Origin: an uncultured Eubacteriales bacterium
GTDB taxonomy: Bacteria; Bacillota; Clostridia; Oscillospirales; Acutalibacteraceae
Assembly (NCBI GenBank): GCA_934615635.1
Contig: CAKTTT010000049.1
Location: 1-13,452, forward strand
DNA length: 13,452 nucleotides
Direction of reading: 5' to 3'
Part shown: piece after piece, positions 13,270-13,452 of the stretch
Position numbering within the stretch: the stretch's first letter is position 1
Layout: each line of letters opens with the position of its first letter
Position numbers and translations under genes: made by a program
The notes under the pieces: generated by a model
Databases searched by the model: none
What the model was told of the DNA's origin: nothing
Seen by the model: only the letters and a program-made list of their open reading frames with translations

Positions 13270-13452
13270 TTACTGGCCCATATGCTTATTAAAAATGAGG
13301 CTGGATACCGCGCCTGTCTCCAAATCGATGGAACGAGTGAACAGGGATACCTTGTTGTCGGCGTTCAGATTCTCCCATATTGTATAGGAAAAAGCGTTCA
13401 GATCGCCCTCGATAGCGACGGGGGTCGGCTCCCCTTCAAAAGAGGGCAGCGG
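13270..13452 (-). CDS. IMP cyclohydrolase, PurO/IMP_cyclohyd type, C-terminal 60 residues (partial)
   Basis: Only the last 60 residues are present; the gene enters from the right edge and stops with TAA at 13272-13270. The fragment begins PLPSFEGEPTPVAIEGD and contains NLNADNKVSLFTRSIDLETG, ending in FNKHMGQ. From memory this matches the C-terminal end of stand-alone IMP cyclohydrolases (PF07826), which close the ring of FAICAR to IMP. Lying directly upstream of the AICAR transformylase that lacks a cyclohydrolase domain supports this. I have no search result, so the assignment rests on recalled similarity plus context. Confidence 0.7.
   Translation of the reverse strand, partial: PLPSFEGEPTPVAIEGDLNAFSYTIWENLNADNKVSLFTRSIDLETGAVSSLIFNKHMGQ

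Overview
The window looks like a chromosomal segment from a moderately GC-rich Clostridia genome (Bacillota), most likely of the Oscillospiraceae type. Three signs point there: the envelope and translation cluster has the order pyrH-frr-uppS-cdsA-dxr-rseP, Shine-Dalgarno (SD) sites are strong AGGAGG-type, and PurH activity is split between a stand-alone AICAR transformylase and what looks like a separate IMP cyclohydrolase. The genus cannot be fixed from the sequence.

Layout. Positions 1-6992 are all minus strand. A DEAD-box RNA helicase (5325-6992) is followed by pyrH, frr, uppS, cdsA, dxr and the start of rseP, which runs off the left edge. A good sigma-A-type promoter sits just before pyrH. 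The helicase has its own near-consensus promoter and a long leader that contains a terminator-like hairpin. Positions 7167-8532 are a plus-strand unit: an uncharacterised membrane protein, then a small ArsC/Spx-fold protein, then a clear intrinsic terminator. Positions 8533-9157 hold no conventional gene. They do carry a 58-residue proline/arginine-rich microprotein ORF with a perfect SD, a convergent 39-codon ORF with an equally good SD on the other strand, and a strong terminator. Positions 9132-10203 are a second small plus-strand operon: an 84-residue unknown protein and a TSUP/TauE-type permease. Positions 10204-10636 have no recognisable gene but several palindromes, and end in a strong hairpin shared by the TSUP and purD sides. 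Positions 10687-13452 are the 3' end of a minus-strand purine operon, with a partial IMP cyclohydrolase, AICAR transformylase and purD.

How the genes work together. PyrH makes UDP from UMP and Frr recycles ribosomes. Dxr commits carbon to the MEP isoprenoid pathway, UppS builds undecaprenyl diphosphate (the cell-wall lipid carrier), CdsA makes CDP-diacylglycerol for phospholipids, and RseP is a membrane site-2 protease. This is a familiar growth-linked housekeeping cluster. The purine genes make an early intermediate (GAR, PurD) and carry out the last two steps to IMP.

The most unusual element is the proline/arginine-rich microprotein at 8697-8873. Next are the candidate attenuator in the helicase leader and the convergent small ORF. 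No rRNA, tRNA, CRISPR array or intact mobile element was seen.
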